From Undibacterium_A arcticum (GTDB lineage Bacteria; Pseudomonadota; Gammaproteobacteria; Burkholderiales; Burkholderiaceae_D): a DNA stretch of 64,000 nucleotides. Shown here piece after piece: positions 1 through 9,713 of this stretch. Numbering within the stretch: the first letter of the stretch is position 1; every line of letters begins with the position of its first letter. The notes below the pieces were generated by a model. The model made no database searches and was not told the origin of the DNA. It saw only the letters and a program-made list of their open reading frames with translations. A program made the position numbers and the translations under genes. The stretch is taken from the NCBI RefSeq assembly GCF_042660705.1, contig NZ_JBHSUQ010000001.1; one strand, 5' to 3'.

Positions 1-293
1 GATAATGATCAGTGTGACGACTTCGGCATTCTTCGCCGGTTCGATCGCCAGCTTTCGACAATCAGGCCGGCGACGCCGGTCAACACGATACCTAACGCGA
101 TAGCGACCGGCAATGGAAGCCCGGCGGCCAGCAATGCCGTGGAAAACATCCCTCCGAGCATGATGAATTCACCCTGCGCGAAATTAATGACGTTACTGGT
201 GTTGTAAATGATGGTGAAGCCGAGCGCGGCGAGCGCGTAGGCGGCACCGCTCGTAATTCCTGAAAACAGGAACTGGAGGAATTGGGCAAGCAT
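1..293 (-). CDS. Branched-chain amino acid-type ABC permease (LivH-like), 5' part only
   Basis: Inner-membrane permease of a Liv-type importer, cut by the window edge. From the ATG at 293 the protein starts MLAQFLQFLFSG and shows the LivH hallmark NVINFAQGEFIMLGG followed by hydrophobic membrane segments. In the reading frame the match ends near position 52, but the next frame continues with the conserved LAIEPAKNAEVVTLIII. One base is therefore missing there, probably a sequencing error. It lies downstream of the binding-protein gene at 466-1614 on the same strand, so the two belong to one importer whose other parts lie outside the window. Position next to paa genes suggests uptake of an aromatic acid, which is inference. 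Confidence 0.85.
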
Positions 294-465
294 GGTATCT
301 CCTTGAGACGCGAAAAACGTGGCTGCTGGCGGGGCGCTTGGCATCCGGACACACCGCTGCGGCAAACTGCAAACAATTGGATGTGTCCGGTCCCGCCGAC
401 AACGCTTTTTACGGTGAAATAAGGAACCAAGCACTGCTTCGTTCCCCTGCTCCGTTGTGCCAGTC

Positions 466-1614
466 TTACTTCAGCAAGGTCCAGTCGCCATTCTTGACTT
501 CAACCATGCGAAACGCGCTCAGATCGAGGCCCATGTGGTCGGTGCCAGACATGTTGAACGCACCGGTGGTGCCGACGAAGCCTTTGGTCTGTTCAATTGC
601 AGAACGCACTTTTTCCTTGTCTGTGGAACCAGCACGCTTGACCGCGTCGACGTACAGCGCGAGTGCGTCATAGGCGTAGCCGCCAAAGGTGGACGGTTCT
701 ACCTTGAACTTGTCGCGGTACATCTTGTTATAGCCGACCACTACCGTCTTTTGCGGATCATTGGCCGGCAACGCCTGCGCAATCAACATCGCCGGGGTGG
801 GCAGGCGAACGCCTTCAGCTGACTTGCCGGCCAATTTGATGAACTCGTCCGATGCCACACCATGCGACTGGTACAGCGGCAGCTTGGAGCCGAGCTGGCC
901 GTAGTTCTTGGTCACGATTGCCGGCCCCTGCCCGAGGCCGAACACGAAGATCGCCTGCACGCCCGGTGTGCCCTTGATCTTGGTGAGTTGCGCGGTCGTG
1001 TCAGTGTCTTTCGGTCCGTAAGTCTCGTCCGCCACCAGCGTGATGCCATATTTCCCCGCAACACCCTGTGCTTCCTTGCGGCCCGACTGTCCGAAACCGC
1101 TGGTTTCGGACAACAGGCCAACCTTGGTGATACCGCGCTTCTTCATGTCTTCGTAGACCTTCTCCGCCGCCATGCGGTCAGTATGCGGTGTCTTGAAGAC
1201 CCACTTCTTGGCCGGTTCGACGATGACCACCGCACCGGCCAGAGAGATGAACGGCACGCCGGCCTTCTCGACCAGCGGCACGGTCGCCATGGTGGCGCCA
1301 GTGGTGGTGCCGCCGATGATGACGTCGACGTTGTCGGATTCAATCAGTCGCTTGGCAAAGCTGTTGGCCTTGTTCGACTCGCTGCCGTCGTCATAGTGCA
1401 CCAGTTCCAGCTTGCGTCCGAGCACGCCGCCTTCGGCATTGATCTTCTCCAGATAGGTCTGCAGGGTCTTCAGCTCGGGATCGCCGAGGAATGCCGCCGG
1501 GCCGGTTACGGACAGGACAGAACCGATTTTGATTGGTTCTGCTGCACCGGCGCCGAACGCTGCCGATACCAGGAATGCACCGGCCAAGAGGGCCTTGCCA
1601 ATTTTGTAAGTCAT
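466..1614 (-). CDS. ABC transporter periplasmic substrate-binding protein (Liv/type I fold)
   Basis: Periplasmic binding protein of 382 residues with an N-terminal signal peptide (MTYKIGKALLAGAFLVSAAF, cleavage near AGA-AEP). The mature part begins PIKIGSVLSVTGPAAFLGDP, typical of the leucine/amide-binding family. The ATG at 1614 is preferred over one four codons upstream because GGAGACAAAC lies just before it. It sits 115 bp downstream of paaJ and upstream of the livH-like permease. In several betaproteobacteria Liv-type importers are attached to aromatic-acid operons, so phenylacetate or a related acid is the likely ligand. The ligand is inferred from position only. Confidence 0.9.
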   Translation of the reverse strand: MTYKIGKALLAGAFLVSAAFGAGAAEPIKIGSVLSVTGPAAFLGDPELKTLQTYLEKINAEGGVLGRKLELVHYDDGSESNKANSFAKRLIESDNVDVIIGGTTTGATMATVPLVEKAGVPFISLAGAVVIVEPAKKWVFKTPHTDRMAAEKVYEDMKKRGITKVGLLSETSGFGQSGRKEAQGVAGKYGITLVADETYGPKDTDTTAQLTKIKGTPGVQAIFVFGLGQGPAIVTKNYGQLGSKLPLYQSHGVASDEFIKLAGKSAEGVRLPTPAMLIAQALPANDPQKTVVVGYNKMYRDKFKVEPSTFGGYAYDALALYVDAVKRAGSTDKEKVRSAIEQTKGFVGTTGAFNMSGTDHMGLDLSAFRMVEVKNGDWTLLK

Positions 1615-1693
1615 GTTTGTCTCCAACTTCCGCTAGGGGGTTTTGTGAAATGCGTTTTAATTTCTGCTTGCTTTATACCTACCCGCACTGCTT

Positions 1694-1717
1694 GTCTGCT
1701 TTTGCAGCAGACTTTTT
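1694..1717 (+). terminator. Hairpin plus T-run between paaJ and the binding-protein gene
   Basis: A perfect 7-bp stem (GTCTGCT / AGCAGAC, 5-nt loop) is followed by five T on the plus strand. It has the form of an intrinsic terminator for plus-strand transcription, where no gene is seen. On the minus strand it is only a hairpin without a U-tract, so it might separate paaJ from the transport genes or stabilise the paa message. Function is uncertain. Confidence 0.4.
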
Positions 1718-1729
1718 CAACTGTTCGAG

Positions 1730-2935
1730 TTACACGCGCTCAATAATCAGTGCGATGCCCTGACCGACACCGATGCACATCGTGCATAGTGCATAGCGGC
1801 CGTTGGTGCGTTCCAGCTGGTTCAATGCCGTCATCACCAGACGCGCGCCGGATGCGCCGAGTGGATGACCGATCGCAATGGCTCCGCCATTCGCATTCAC
1901 ATGCGCCGCATCGTCCGGCAACCCAAGGGCGCGGGTCACTGCCAGCGCCTGCGCGGCGAATGCTTCATTGAGTTCGATCACGTCCATCTGCGACAACGCC
2001 AGGCCAGTCTGCGCCAGTACCTTTTTCGATGCAGGCGACGGACCGAAGCCCATGATGCGCGGCTCCAGGCCGGCGCTAGCCATGCCCACGACGCGGGCGC
2101 GCGGCTTCAAACCATTACGCTCCGCCGCTGCGGCGGACGCCAGCAGGATCGCGCATGCACCGTCGTTGACGCCGGACGCATTGCCTGCGGTGACGCTACC
2201 ATCCGGGCGCACCACGCCTTTGAGCTTTGCAAGCATGTCCAGCGTGGTCTCCGGACGCGGGTGTTCGTCGCTCGCAAAGACCTTCGGATCGCCCTTCTTT
2301 TGCGCGATGGTGACCGGCACGATTTCGGTAGAGAAGAAACCGGCGGCATGTGCGCTGGCCCAGCGTTGCTGGCTGCGCACCGCCAGTGCATCCTGATCGG
2401 CACGGCTGATCTTAAAATCGTCGGCGACGTTCTCTGCGGTTTCCGGCATCGAGTCGATGCCATACGTCGCCTTCATCAACGGATTGACGAAGCGCCAGCC
2501 AATGGTGGTGTCTTCGATTTTTGCCGAGCGCGAGAATGCACTATCGGCCTTGGCAAGCACGAACGGCGCGCGGCTCATGCTTTCCACACCGCCGGCAATG
2601 ATCAGGCCCGCCTCCCCGGCCTTGATGCTGCGCGCGCCGAGTCCGACCGCGTCCAGGCTGGAGCCACAGAGGCGGTTGATGGTAGTACCCGGCACTTCGA
2701 TAGGCAGGCCCGCCAGCAGTGACACCATGCGGCCGACATTGCGATTGTCTTCGCCGGCCTGGTTGGCGCAACCATAGAGCACGTCGTCCACCTCAGCCCA
2801 GTTCACGCCCGGATTGCGCTCCATGAGTGCCTTGATCGGGACCGCGCCGAGGTCATCCGCACGCACGGACGACATGGCCCCGCCGTAGCGGCCGAATGGC
2901 GTGCGGATGGCATCACAGATAAAAGCGTCAATCAT
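1730..2935 (-). CDS. paaJ: 3-oxoadipyl-CoA/3-oxo-5,6-dehydrosuberyl-CoA thiolase
   Basis: Thiolase of 401 residues catalysing the CoA-dependent cleavages at the end of the phenylacetyl-CoA pathway, yielding acetyl-CoA and succinyl-CoA. The nucleophilic cysteine is C90 in NRLCGSSLDAV, the catalytic histidine is in GHPLGASGAR and the second cysteine in CTMCIGVGQG near the C terminus. Length fits the PcaF/PaaJ family. CAGGAG precedes the ATG at 2935. It follows paaK by 36 bp. PcaF of the beta-ketoadipate pathway is a close relative, and the paa context favours PaaJ. Confidence 0.95.
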   Translation of the reverse strand: MIDAFICDAIRTPFGRYGGAMSSVRADDLGAVPIKALMERNPGVNWAEVDDVLYGCANQAGEDNRNVGRMVSLLAGLPIEVPGTTINRLCGSSLDAVGLGARSIKAGEAGLIIAGGVESMSRAPFVLAKADSAFSRSAKIEDTTIGWRFVNPLMKATYGIDSMPETAENVADDFKISRADQDALAVRSQQRWASAHAAGFFSTEIVPVTIAQKKGDPKVFASDEHPRPETTLDMLAKLKGVVRPDGSVTAGNASGVNDGACAILLASAAAAERNGLKPRARVVGMASAGLEPRIMGFGPSPASKKVLAQTGLALSQMDVIELNEAFAAQALAVTRALGLPDDAAHVNANGGAIAIGHPLGASGARLVMTALNQLERTNGRYALCTMCIGVGQGIALIIERV

Positions 2936-2971
2936 ATTGGATACTCCTGAAAGGTGAATTCTAGATGCGGT

Positions 2972-4320
2972 TTATATGGCGCCTGCCGGCAATTCATGGG
3001 TGATCTTCGGACGCCTGTCGATCACGCGCCTGGCTTTGCCGGTCAAGGTGCGTTCGATGTTGTCCGGTGGTAGTACGCTGACCTTGGTGGTGATGCCGAC
3101 GTAGGTCTTGATTGCGTGTTGCAGTTCTCGTGCCAGTACATCTGCGTCGGACGAGGACACGGTCGTGCCGAGGTCCGGCCTGACTTCAGCCAGCACTTCG
3201 ACCTTGTCAAGATGACCGTCGCGGCTAACGATCAATTGGTAATGGGGTGCCAGCTTCGGCATCTTCAGAATCAGTTCCTCGATCTGCGTCGGGAATACAT
3301 TGACGCCGCGTATGATCAGCATGTCGTCAGAACGCCCGGTGATCTTGCCGATGCGACGCATCGAACGCGACGTTGGCGGCAACAGACGAGTCAGGTCACG
3401 GGTGCGGTAACGGATGATCGGCAGTGCTTCCTTGGTCAGCGATGTGAACACTAGTTCGCCCTCTTCCCCTTCGGGCAGAACCTCACCGGTTTCCGGATCG
3501 ATGATCTCGGGATAAAAATGGTCTTCCCAGATCACCGGGCCATCCTTGCTTTCGATGCATTCGCTGGCAACGCCCGGGCCCATCACTTCGGACAGGCCAT
3601 ATATGTCCACAGCATCGATGCCGGCACGCGCTTCGATCTCTGCGCGCATCGCACCAGTCCACGGTTCGGCACCGAAGATGCCGACCTTCAGCGAACTTTC
3701 AGACGCATCCAGCCCTTGGCGTGTGAACTCTTCGATGATGTTCAGCATGTAGGACGGCGTGACCATGATGATGGACGGCTTGAAGTCCTGGATCAGCTGG
3801 ACCTGCTTTCGGTCTGCCCGCCCGACATCGGGATCACCGTACAGCCTAAACGCTCGGCGCCGTAATGCGCGCCCATCCCGCCGGTAAACAAGCCGTAACC
3901 GTAGGAGATGTGCACCATGTCGCCAGCGCGGCCGCCCGCGGCGCGGATCGAGCGTGCTACGACCGTGGCCCAGGTATCGATATCATTTTTGGTGTAGCCG
4001 ACCACGGTGGCCTTGCCCGTAGTGCCGCTGGACGCATGGATGCGCACGACTTGTTCGCGCGGCACGGCAAACATCCCAAATGGATAATTGTCGCGCAACG
4101 ATTTTTTGTCGGTGAACGGGAACTTGGCGATGTCGGCCAGCGTTCTCAGGTCATTCGGATGCACGCCCGCGGCGTCGAACGACGCACGGTAATGCGGCAC
4201 GTTGTCATACGCGTGCTTCAGCGACCATTTCATCCGCTGCAATTGCAGCGCTTGCAATTCATCTCTGCTTGCCAGTTCGATGGGCTCCAGGTCGCCCGGG
4301 TTGGGTTTGCGTTGTGGCAT
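2972..4320 (-). CDS. paaK: Phenylacetate-CoA ligase (one frameshift)
   Basis: Adenylate-forming ligase that converts phenylacetate, ATP and CoA to phenylacetyl-CoA, the entry step of the pathway. The AMP-binding loop HASSGTTGKATVVGYT lies near residue 105, and YGLSEVMGPGVASE and IIRYRTRDLTR follow. After SGGQTE the frame breaks near position 3811. GAAAGCAGG stands where GAAAAGCAGG would read EKQVQLIQDF and join the two halves seamlessly, so one A is missing. With that base restored the protein is 449 residues, normal for PaaK. The ATG at 4320 has GAAGGAGA before it. It follows the paaI remnant in the operon. Confidence 0.93.
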
Positions 4321-4361
4321 AAATGTCTCCTTCAATGAGTGAATCGGCAAATGCGTGGGTC

Positions 4362-4543
4362 TCAGGATCCTGCCTGTCGATTATTGGACGCTAGATCTTC
4401 TAAAACTTCGCCTGTTATCTGATAGGACTTTCCGCGGAACAGCGGGATGCGGATCCCAGCGCGGTTGATTCGCGCTCGAACATCACACTATCGGTGGCTT
4501 CGGCCAGCGCCTGCGCATCCCGCGCTTGTCGCAAGTCATCCAT
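4362..4543 (-). pseudogene. paaI: paaI thioesterase collapsed by an internal deletion
   Basis: Remnant of the hotdog thioesterase that normally hydrolyses stalled CoA esters in this pathway. From the ATG at 4543 about 30 residues match a PaaI N terminus (AQALAEATDSVMFERES..ALG). After position ~4453 a different frame reads RIPLFRGKSYQITGEVLED, which is the PaaI C terminus (compare VALFRGKSHRIGG in E. coli). The roughly 90 residues between, including the catalytic core, are gone and the two ends are out of frame. The start overlaps the paaH stop (ATGGATGA), as in an intact coupled operon. Unlike the nearby one-base frameshifts, this is a genuine loss or an assembly collapse. Confidence 0.8.
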
Positions 4544-6064
4544 AAAATTTGGCTCCCATTGCGACCTTGCGCTGAATGAGCGGAGAAATGCGGTAGCGGT
4601 CTTCACCATAAGTCGTCGCCAAGTTATCTAGCACCGTCATGACAACGTTCAGGCCGATGTTGTCTGCCCAGGCGAGCAGGCCGCGCGGATAATTGACTCC
4701 CTTTTGCATCGCCATATCGACCGCCTGCACACTACATACGCCTTGGTTGACGGCATCCGCGGCTTCATTGGTCAACATCGCGACGGTACGCATGACGGCC
4801 ATTCCCGGAACATCGCCCAACGGAGATACTGCAAAGCCAGCGATTTGGAACAGTCCGATCACTGCCTGATAGGCAGCATCGCTGCACTGATCGGCACGTG
4901 TAAGTGCAATGCGGGACGCGGTCGAATCGAGCGCCAGATCGAACAACACTGTATTCGGAACGGTATTGTCAAGTGCACGTTGCGTTGCAGTGCGACCGTC
5001 GGTCAGGAAGACCGTTGCGTCGCCGCACTTCAATAGGGCACCGTCTTCCTGTTGAAAGAACGTGCGGCGCACTTGCGGGCCAGAAGAGGACAACCGTGCA
5101 GCGAGCGTGTCGGCCACGGTATTCCCACCTTGCAGTACGACTTCCTGCGGGGCCGGATACGCCGGCTCAGTTTGCGGCACAGGCGCCGGGACGTTGTCGC
5201 CATATTGATAAAAACCGCGCCCGCTCTTGCGCCCGAGGAAGCCGGCATTGACCAGCTCTTGCTGCAGCAACGACGGTGTGAAGCGCGGATCGTTAAAGAA
5301 CGCTGCGAATACCGAACTCGTCACCGCAAAGTTGACGTCGTGCCCGATTAAATCCATCAACTCGAATGGTCCCATCCGAAATCCACCAGCCTCGCGCATG
5401 ACCGCATCTAGCGTTGCCGGTGTCGCGGCCTGTTCGGTCACTACGCGCAAGCCTTCCGCATAATACGGACGGGCGACGCGGTTGACGATAAAACCAGGGG
5501 TTGACGCGGTATGCACTGGGCTCTTGCCCCACGCAGCGCCAGTCGCGTGGATGATGTCGGCGGTGTCGCGGTCGGTTGCGAGGCCACTGACGATTTCGAC
5601 CAATGCCATCAATGGCACCGGATTGAAAAAATGCATGCCGACAAGTCGCTGCGGCAAGCGCAGCTTCGCGCCGATTGCCGTGACTGAAATCGACGACGTG
5701 TTCGTAGCCAAGATACAGTCGTCCGCGACGACTGCTTCAAGGTCGGCAAACAACTGGCGCTTGGCGTCCAGATTCTCGACGATCGCTTCCACCACGAGCG
5801 CTGCGTCCGCAAGGTCACCGATCGCGGAAGCCGATTGCAACCGCGCACTGGCGGCAGCGGCAGCAGCGGCGGTCATCTTGCCTTTCCCGCCAATGTGCTG
5901 TAGGTTTTGCGAATGGCTGCGATGGCCTTGTCGGCGGCTTCTGCGCGGGTATCAAACAGTTTTACCTCGTGTCCCGCAGCGGCGGCGACCTGCGCTATAC
6001 CGGCGCCCATTGCGCCGCTACCGACGACAGCAACAACCCGGGAAGTATCGAGTGCGATTGCCAT
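4536..6064 (-). CDS. paaH: 3-hydroxyadipyl-CoA dehydrogenase (one frameshift)
   Basis: NAD-dependent 3-hydroxyacyl-CoA dehydrogenase of the lower phenylacetate pathway, oxidising 3-hydroxyadipyl-CoA. The N terminus has the Rossmann motif VVGSGAMGAGIAQVAAAAGH, followed by VVEAIVENLDAKRQLF and the GMHFFNPVPLMALVEIV block. The C-terminal half repeats the helical dehydrogenase domain, as in the long (~505 residue) PaaH form. The frame breaks near 5883, where GGAAAGGCAAGATG lacks one G of an expected run that would read AGKGKMT. Restored length is 509 residues. It follows paaG by 3 bp and overlaps the paaI remnant. Confidence 0.92.
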
Positions 6065-6067
6065 GAC

Positions 6068-6859
6068 TTATACCCCCTTGAACTGCGGTGCGCGTTTTTC
6101 GGTGAATGCCGCTACGCCTTCGCGATAATCCTGGGTATTGCCAAGTTCGCGCATGAAGTCGCGCTCAAGCTTAAGCTGCTGTTCCAGCGTGTTGGCCGGG
6201 CTCGCATGCAGCGCCTGCTTGGTGCGAGCTAGGCCCTTGGTCGGAGCAGTTGCGAAATGTTTTGCCAGGCTGGCCACCTCAAAGCTGAGTACATCGTCCT
6301 CGACACATTTCCAGATCAGGCCCCAGCTTTCCGCGCGTTCCGCGGTAAGTTTTTCGCCGAGCATCGCCAGTCCCATCGAACGCGCAGTGCCGATCAGGCG
6401 CGGCAGGAAGTAAGTCCCACCCGTATCCGGAATCAGGCCGAGGCGGCAAAAAGCCTCGACAAACGATGCTGACTTGGCGGCAATCACGATATCTGCGGCA
6501 AGCGCCAGATTGGCACCGGCGCCTGCCGCAACGCCATTGACCGCGCAAATGACTGGCACCGGAAGGTTGCGCAGCGCCAGGACCAGCGGTGCATAATATT
6601 TTTCCACCGATTCGCCGAGGTCCACCGCTGCCGAACCCGGTGCCACGGCACGGTCGCCCAGATCCTGGCCGGCACAGAAACCGCGCCCGGCGCCGGTTAA
6701 CACCAGTACGCGTACCGACGGATCGGCCTTGATCTGTTCCAGCGCCTCGCGCACTTCGAGATGCATCGCTACGGTAAAGCTGTTGAGCTTGTCCGGGCGG
6801 TTGAGCGTCAGGCGCGCAATACCGTCTTGAATCTCGAACATGATGTTTTGATAATTCAT
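6068..6859 (-). CDS. paaG: Ring-1,2-epoxyphenylacetyl-CoA isomerase (oxepin-CoA forming)
   Basis: Crotonase-fold isomerase of 263 residues that converts the ring epoxide made by PaaABCDE into oxepin-CoA and also shifts double bonds later in the route. The oxyanion-hole segments GRGFCAGQDLGD and AVNGVAAGAGANLALAADI are present, as is LGLIPDTGGTYFLPRLIG with the catalytic aspartate region. It is intact, lies between paaN and paaH, and matches PaaG better than PaaF. No separate paaF hydratase gene is present in this operon. Confidence 0.94.
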   Translation of the reverse strand: MNYQNIMFEIQDGIARLTLNRPDKLNSFTVAMHLEVREALEQIKADPSVRVLVLTGAGRGFCAGQDLGDRAVAPGSAAVDLGESVEKYYAPLVLALRNLPVPVICAVNGVAAGAGANLALAADIVIAAKSASFVEAFCRLGLIPDTGGTYFLPRLIGTARSMGLAMLGEKLTAERAESWGLIWKCVEDDVLSFEVASLAKHFATAPTKGLARTKQALHASPANTLEQQLKLERDFMRELGNTQDYREGVAAFTEKRAPQFKGV

Positions 6860-6882
6860 TAATCGCTCCAGTCTTTGTTTGC

Positions 6883-8547
6883 TTATACGTGCGCGCGGCT
6901 TTGCACGACACGGAAGCGGTTGGCGACGAAAGCCGCATCCGACAGCGACGCGTTTGCCGCCGGATTCGCACCGGTGCCGTGGAAATCGCTGAAGGCGGCA
7001 GACTGGTTTACAAAAACGGCGCCGGTCAGATTGATCGACAGCGCGACGCCGGCGTCCTCTGCGGCGCTACGCGCATCGGCGATGACTGCTGCGCTACTGG
7101 AATACACCGACAGGGTCAATGCACCATGGTCACGTGCGCCCTTTTCGGCCAATGCAATGCTGTGTGCTGTGCTGTCGGTAGCAATGCCGAACGAAATCGG
7201 GCCGAAAAATTCCTGCATGATCTTGCTCTCGTCAACTTCGCTTACCTTCACCAGCAGTGGTGTACGGATGCGCGCATCCGGGAACAACGGGTGCGCCAGC
7301 GCCTTGCTGTCGACCACGATTTCACCGATGGCGCGCGCGGCGTCGATGCGGTCGAGCACCCCGACATTCTGGATTGCGCCCAGCACCTCGACGGCCTTGG
7401 CCGGGTCGCTGGTCAGCTTGGCGATGCTGTCGCCGATCGCAGCAACCACCTGGTCGAAGCCGACGCGTCCTTCCGGCGTATCGACGCCATCCTTTGGAAT
7501 GTAAATGTTTTGTGGTGCAGTACACATCTGGCCGGAATACAGCGTGAGTGAAAACGCGATATTGCGCACCATGCCCTTGAAGTCGTCGGTCGAGTCGATG
7601 ATGATCTGGTTGACGCCTGACTTCTCGGTAAATACCTGCGCCTGGTGCGCATTGCGCTCCAGCCAGTTGCCATTCTGGCTGCTGCCGGTAAAGTCGATCA
7701 GGCGGATTTCCGGACGGGTCGCAAGTTCCACTGCCGTGTTGTCGCCCTGCTCATGTGCCGCCAGCGTCACGATGTTCGGATCAAAGCCGGCTTCTTCCAG
7801 CACTTCGCGTGCGATCTTTACCGTAATAGCCAACGGCAGGATGGCGCCGGGATGCGGCTTGACGACGACCGCGTTGCCGGTCGCGAGACTTGCAAACAGG
7901 CCTGGATAGCTGTTCCAGGTCGGGAACGTGCAACAGCCAATGACAAGGCCGACGCCGCGCGGTACAACGCTGTAATGCTTTTCCATCTTCAGCGGCTCGT
8001 TCTTGCCCTGCGGCTTTTCCCAATACGCCATTTTCGGAATCTTGCGCATTTCCTGCCATGCGTACGCCACTGCTTCCAGGCCGCGGTCCTGCGCATGCGG
8101 GCCGCCTGCCTGGAACGACATCATGAATGCCTGGCCGGTGGTGTGCATCACCGCATAAGCGATTTCAAAGCTGCGCTGGTTCAGGCGTTGCAGGATTTCC
8201 AGCGACACGCCAACCCATGCCTCCGGTCCAGCCTTGCGCCATGCAGGCGACGCGGTTTTGATCGCGGCGAACAATTGGTCGAGGTCTGCCTTCGGATAGG
8301 TAATGCCAAGATTGAATCCGTAGGGCGACGCCTCTTTTCCGGCCTGACCGACAGTCGCCGCCTGCGCCAGCGCGAACGGCTTTCCCAGATGGGCCTCGTA
8401 CGCGGCCTTGCCATCGTCGTTCGCAGTTTCGCCATACACTTTCGGGCTCGGCATTTCGGTATAGGCGCTCCAGTAACCGCGCTGCTCGATTGCTTCTGTC
8501 GCCTGCTGCAGCAGGGCTTGGTGACGGTCAAAAAAAGGATGAGACAT
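6883..8547 (-). CDS. paaN: Phenylacetic acid degradation aldehyde dehydrogenase PaaN
   Basis: Aldehyde dehydrogenase-family protein of 554 residues, PaaN type. It stands where enterobacteria have the bifunctional PaaZ, but here there is no C-terminal MaoC hydratase domain. It probably oxidises the semialdehyde released on oxepin-CoA ring opening, and the hydrolase activity must come from a separate protein. Visible motifs are the substrate loop CCTFPTWNSYPGLFASLATG, DFTGSSQNGNWLERNAH and the catalytic cysteine in SGQMCTAPQNIYI. The ATG at 8547 follows GGAGAA. It lies between paaE and paaG on the same strand. Confidence 0.88.
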   Translation of the reverse strand: MSHPFFDRHQALLQQATEAIEQRGYWSAYTEMPSPKVYGETANDDGKAAYEAHLGKPFALAQAATVGQAGKEASPYGFNLGITYPKADLDQLFAAIKTASPAWRKAGPEAWVGVSLEILQRLNQRSFEIAYAVMHTTGQAFMMSFQAGGPHAQDRGLEAVAYAWQEMRKIPKMAYWEKPQGKNEPLKMEKHYSVVPRGVGLVIGCCTFPTWNSYPGLFASLATGNAVVVKPHPGAILPLAITVKIAREVLEEAGFDPNIVTLAAHEQGDNTAVELATRPEIRLIDFTGSSQNGNWLERNAHQAQVFTEKSGVNQIIIDSTDDFKGMVRNIAFSLTLYSGQMCTAPQNIYIPKDGVDTPEGRVGFDQVVAAIGDSIAKLTSDPAKAVEVLGAIQNVGVLDRIDAARAIGEIVVDSKALAHPLFPDARIRTPLLVKVSEVDESKIMQEFFGPISFGIATDSTAHSIALAEKGARDHGALTLSVYSSSAAVIADARSAAEDAGVALSINLTGAVFVNQSAAFSDFHGTGANPAANASLSDAAFVANRFRVVQSRAHV

Positions 8548-8586
8548 GGTACATTTCTCCAATATTCAAATTATTCAGCGCTAAAC

Positions 8587-9663
8587 TTAGTGATCCTGAT
8601 CGAAATCCATGACCACTTTGTCGGACACCGGAAAGCTCTGGCAGGACAGTGCGAAGCCACGTGCGACTTCGTAGTCTTCAAGCGCATAATTGGCATCCAT
8701 GTCGACCTTGCCGTCCAGCACCTTGCAGCGGCAGGTAGAGCACACTCCGGCCTTGCAGGAGTAGCGCATGTCGATGCCTTGTTTGAGGGCCGCGTCGAGC
8801 ACCGACTCCTTGTCCTTTTCCATTGTGAAATTGATGTGGGCTCCGTCAATAATCAGCGTGACCTCGCAGTCCTGGCTGCCGGCGGCTGGCCGCGTACTCG
8901 GGAGATGCTGGTGCTTCGGGACACTGGCCGCAAACAGCTCGACCTTGATTTTTTCCTTCGGCAGTCCGTTGGCCTGCAATGCTTCCGACACGTCGTGCAT
9001 CATCTGTTCCGGACCGCAGATAAATGCCTGATCGATGTCGCCGAGCGCCACCCAATGCTTGAAGAATTGCTCGCATTTCTCCTTGGTGATGCGACCATTG
9101 AACAGCTCGATGTCCTGCTGCTCGCGGCTCATTACATAGACCAGCTTGAACCGGCCCAGATAGCGGTCTTTCAGATCCGCCAGCTCTTCCTTGAAGATCA
9201 CCGACGACGATGCGCGGTTGCCGTAGAACAGCGTGAATGTGCTGTGCGCTTCGGTGATCAGCGTCGTCTTGATAATGGACAGCATCGGCGTGATGCCGCT
9301 GCCGGCGGCGAACGCCAGGTAGCGCTTGCGGTTTTCCGGAGACAGCGGCGCGCTGAAGTGGCCCATCGGCGGCATGACCTCGATGACGGCGCCCGCCTGC
9401 AGCATGTCGTTGGCCCAGGTTGAAAATGCGCCGCCCGGGGCACGCTTGATGGCGACGCGCAAGGTGTTTTCCTGGACTGCGGAGCAGATCGAATAGGACC
9501 GGCGCACGTCTTCGTCGTTGATCATGGTGCGCAGTGTCAGGTGCTGGCCTGGCGCATAGCGATACGTATCCTGCAATTCCGGCGGCACCGCAAAAGTGAC
9601 CGCAATGGTGTCGCGCGTCTCGTTGGTCACTTGCGCGACGGTCAGTGGATGAAACTTGCTCAT
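8587..9663 (-). CDS. paaE: Phenylacetyl-CoA epoxidase reductase subunit
   Basis: NADPH-dependent electron-transfer subunit (358 residues) feeding the PaaAC oxygenase. The N-terminal two thirds is a ferredoxin-NADP reductase module (FAD-binding RRSYSICS, NADP-binding AFAAGSGITPMLSII). The C-terminal third is a plant-type 2Fe-2S ferredoxin with cysteines in CKAGVCSTCRC and a fourth in LSCQSFP. GGGAGC lies before the ATG at 9663. It is the last of the five epoxidase genes, 50 bp after paaD. Confidence 0.96.
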   Translation of the reverse strand: MSKFHPLTVAQVTNETRDTIAVTFAVPPELQDTYRYAPGQHLTLRTMINDEDVRRSYSICSAVQENTLRVAIKRAPGGAFSTWANDMLQAGAVIEVMPPMGHFSAPLSPENRKRYLAFAAGSGITPMLSIIKTTLITEAHSTFTLFYGNRASSSVIFKEELADLKDRYLGRFKLVYVMSREQQDIELFNGRITKEKCEQFFKHWVALGDIDQAFICGPEQMMHDVSEALQANGLPKEKIKVELFAASVPKHQHLPSTRPAAGSQDCEVTLIIDGAHINFTMEKDKESVLDAALKQGIDMRYSCKAGVCSTCRCKVLDGKVDMDANYALEDYEVARGFALSCQSFPVSDKVVMDFDQDH

Positions 9664-9713
9664 GACGGAATGCTCCCAAATTGCGCCAGGCGCCCGGCGC
9701 GGCGCGCCCAGGA

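Noticed and set aside
7645..9423. 592-codon plus-strand open frame opposite paaN and paaE
   Set aside because: Antisense to two strongly conserved genes, rich in Arg/His/Ala as expected of shadow frames in GC-rich DNA, with no family signature.
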